The notes below the pieces were generated by a model. The model searched no databases and had not been told where the DNA came from. It saw only the letters and a list, made by a program, of their open reading frames with translations. A DNA stretch of 64,000 nucleotides. Origin: Halopseudomonas pelagia. GTDB taxonomy: Bacteria; Pseudomonadota; Gammaproteobacteria; Pseudomonadales; Pseudomonadaceae. Location of the stretch: assembly GCF_009497895.1 (NCBI RefSeq), contig NZ_CP033116.1, positions 2,046,001 through 2,110,000 on the forward strand, written 5' to 3'. Every line of letters starts with the position of its first letter. The first letter of the stretch is position 1. A program made the position numbers and the translations under genes. Below are positions 63,306 through 64,000 of this stretch, piece after piece.

Positions 63306-63887
63306 ATGACCGCTAAGAAATTGCTGTTACTGGCCGGTGACTTCACCGAAGACTATGAAACCATGGTGCCGTTTCAGGCCCTGACCATGCTCGGCTATCA
63401 AGTTGACACGGTATGTCCGGAGAAAAAAGCCGGGGACACCGTACGCACCGCCATTCACGACTTTGAAGGTGATCAGACTTACACTGAGAAGCCCGGCCAT
63501 AACTTTGCTTTGAACTACGATTTCGATCAGGTCAAAGTCGAAGACTATGTTGGTCTGGTGATTCCTGGTGGCCGCGCCCCGGAATATTTGCGTTTGAACG
63601 AACGGGTAATCGAAATCGTGCAGCAGTTCGATAAGGCGCAGAAGCCCATCGCCGCCGTATGTCATGGTGCGCAGATTCTGGCCGCAGCTGGCGTGTTAAA
63701 AGGTCGCGAGTGCAGTGCCTATCCGGCCTGCGGCCCCGATGTGAAGCTCGCTGGTGGTACTTATATGGATATCCCGGTGGATCAGGCCCACACTCAAGGT
63801 AACCTGGTCACCGCGCCCGCCTGGCCATCGCATCCCGCCTGGCTGGCCGCGTTTGTAAAACTGCTGGGCGCCCAGATAACGCTCTAG
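63306..63887 (+). CDS. DJ-1/PfpI-family protein
   Basis: A 193-residue protein with GAGGAGG before ATG 63306; a longer frame from 63228 is unsupported. The class-I amidotransferase-like fold is seen with GGRAPEYLR and the nucleophile elbow AAVCHGAQ (reactive Cys), followed by [12 protein letters not shown]. Family members include deglycases and stress proteins (PfpI, YhbO). It follows GH114 on the same strand and precedes the ribbon-helix-helix gene by 30 bases. Confidence 0.88.
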   Translation: MTAKKLLLLAGDFTEDYETMVPFQALTMLGYQVDTVCPEKKAGDTVRTAIHDFEGDQTYTEKPGHNFALNYDFDQVKVEDYVGLVIPGGRAPEYLRLNERVIEIVQQFDKAQKPIAAVCHGAQILAAAGVLKGRECSAYPACGPDVKLAGGTYMDIPVDQAHTQGNLVTAPAWPSHPAWLAAFVKLLGAQITL

Positions 63888-63917
63888 TTCGGATAAACAA
63901 TCATCAGGGGTGGCCGC

Positions 63918-64000
63918 ATGTGTGAGCTCTACGTCAAAGCCGATCCAATTCTGTACGAATCGCGTTCCCGCTCCCTGCGCATCCGCGGCGTGGTCACCAC
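63918..64000 (+). CDS. Ribbon-helix-helix protein, 3' end outside window
   Basis: The first 27 codons are visible: MCELYVKADPILYESRSRSL and on to RIRGVVTT. This opening matches short ribbon-helix-helix (RHH_4-type) proteins common in Pseudomonas, which may bind DNA. AGGGG lies about nine bases before the ATG. The gene is cut by the right edge. Confidence 0.55.
   Translation, partial: MCELYVKADPILYESRSRSLRIRGVVT

Overview
The window is chromosomal DNA of a gammaproteobacterium, most likely a Pseudomonas-type organism (Pseudomonadaceae, possibly a marine or saline lineage). This is inferred from family resemblance: a PiuC/TonB siderophore pair, a BdlA-like soluble chemoreceptor, an SdiA-regulated protein, a MucR-like MHYT protein, a PACE efflux gene, moderate-high GC and dense packing with purine-rich Shine-Dalgarno sites. 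No rRNA, tRNA, CRISPR, transposase or phage gene was seen.

Layout. 1-5.2 kb: the 3' part of a hybrid sensor kinase, a small membrane protein and a GGDEF-EAL protein. 5.2-9.5 kb: K+/H+ antiporter and a fused SecD-SecF protein. 10.0-11.6 kb: DAHP synthase behind a promoter, an aromatic-rich leader peptide and an attenuator-type terminator. 11.6-20.5 kb: a signalling block (GAF-GGDEF-EAL, hybrid kinase, DUF2235 hydrolase, SdiA-regulated protein, sensor kinase, PAS-PAS chemoreceptor). 20.7-24.2 kb: a small secreted protein, a divergent LysR/PACE pair, hemerythrin and a flavin-binding PNPOx-like protein. 24.3-33.2 kb: octaheme cytochrome and sulfatase-dockerin pair, 7TMR-GGDEF, a 28-residue membrane protein, MHYT-GGDEF-EAL. 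33.3-41.8 kb: siderophore-interacting flavoprotein, a TIGR03643 protein, then an accessory segment and a chemoreceptor. 41.9-51.0 kb: LysE/AraC, enoyl-CoA hydratase, glutaredoxin-MauE, NYN-LOTUS, small lipoprotein and membrane proteins, azoreductase/LysR, PAS-GAF-GGDEF. 51.4-54.4 kb: a trimethylamine-monooxygenase-like operon. 54.5-64 kb: HhH protein, OsmC-YcaO fusion, LOG protein, solute-binding protein, PiuC/TonB receptor, GH114, DJ-1/PfpI and a truncated ribbon-helix-helix gene.

The most unusual locus is 34.5-40.3 kb. Four genes, MBOAT acyltransferase, FkbH-like HAD enzyme, acyl carrier protein and membrane-anchored SGNH protein, form a compact operon with the same division of labour as DltB/A/C/D, but with FkbH chemistry (glyceryl-S-ACP formation) in place of DltA. 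I infer an envelope-modifying system that exports a glyceryl or other C3 acyl group from a carrier protein. The operon lies between two direct repeats of about 236 bp. Each repeat contains the 3' end of the TIGR03643 gene plus the 3' end of the chemoreceptor gene, and the left copy is fused in frame to a fragment of a PNPOx-like gene. This is the signature of insertion by homologous recombination without a transposase.

The window is also rich in c-di-GMP and two-component signalling: five GGDEF and/or EAL proteins, three histidine kinases and two chemoreceptors.
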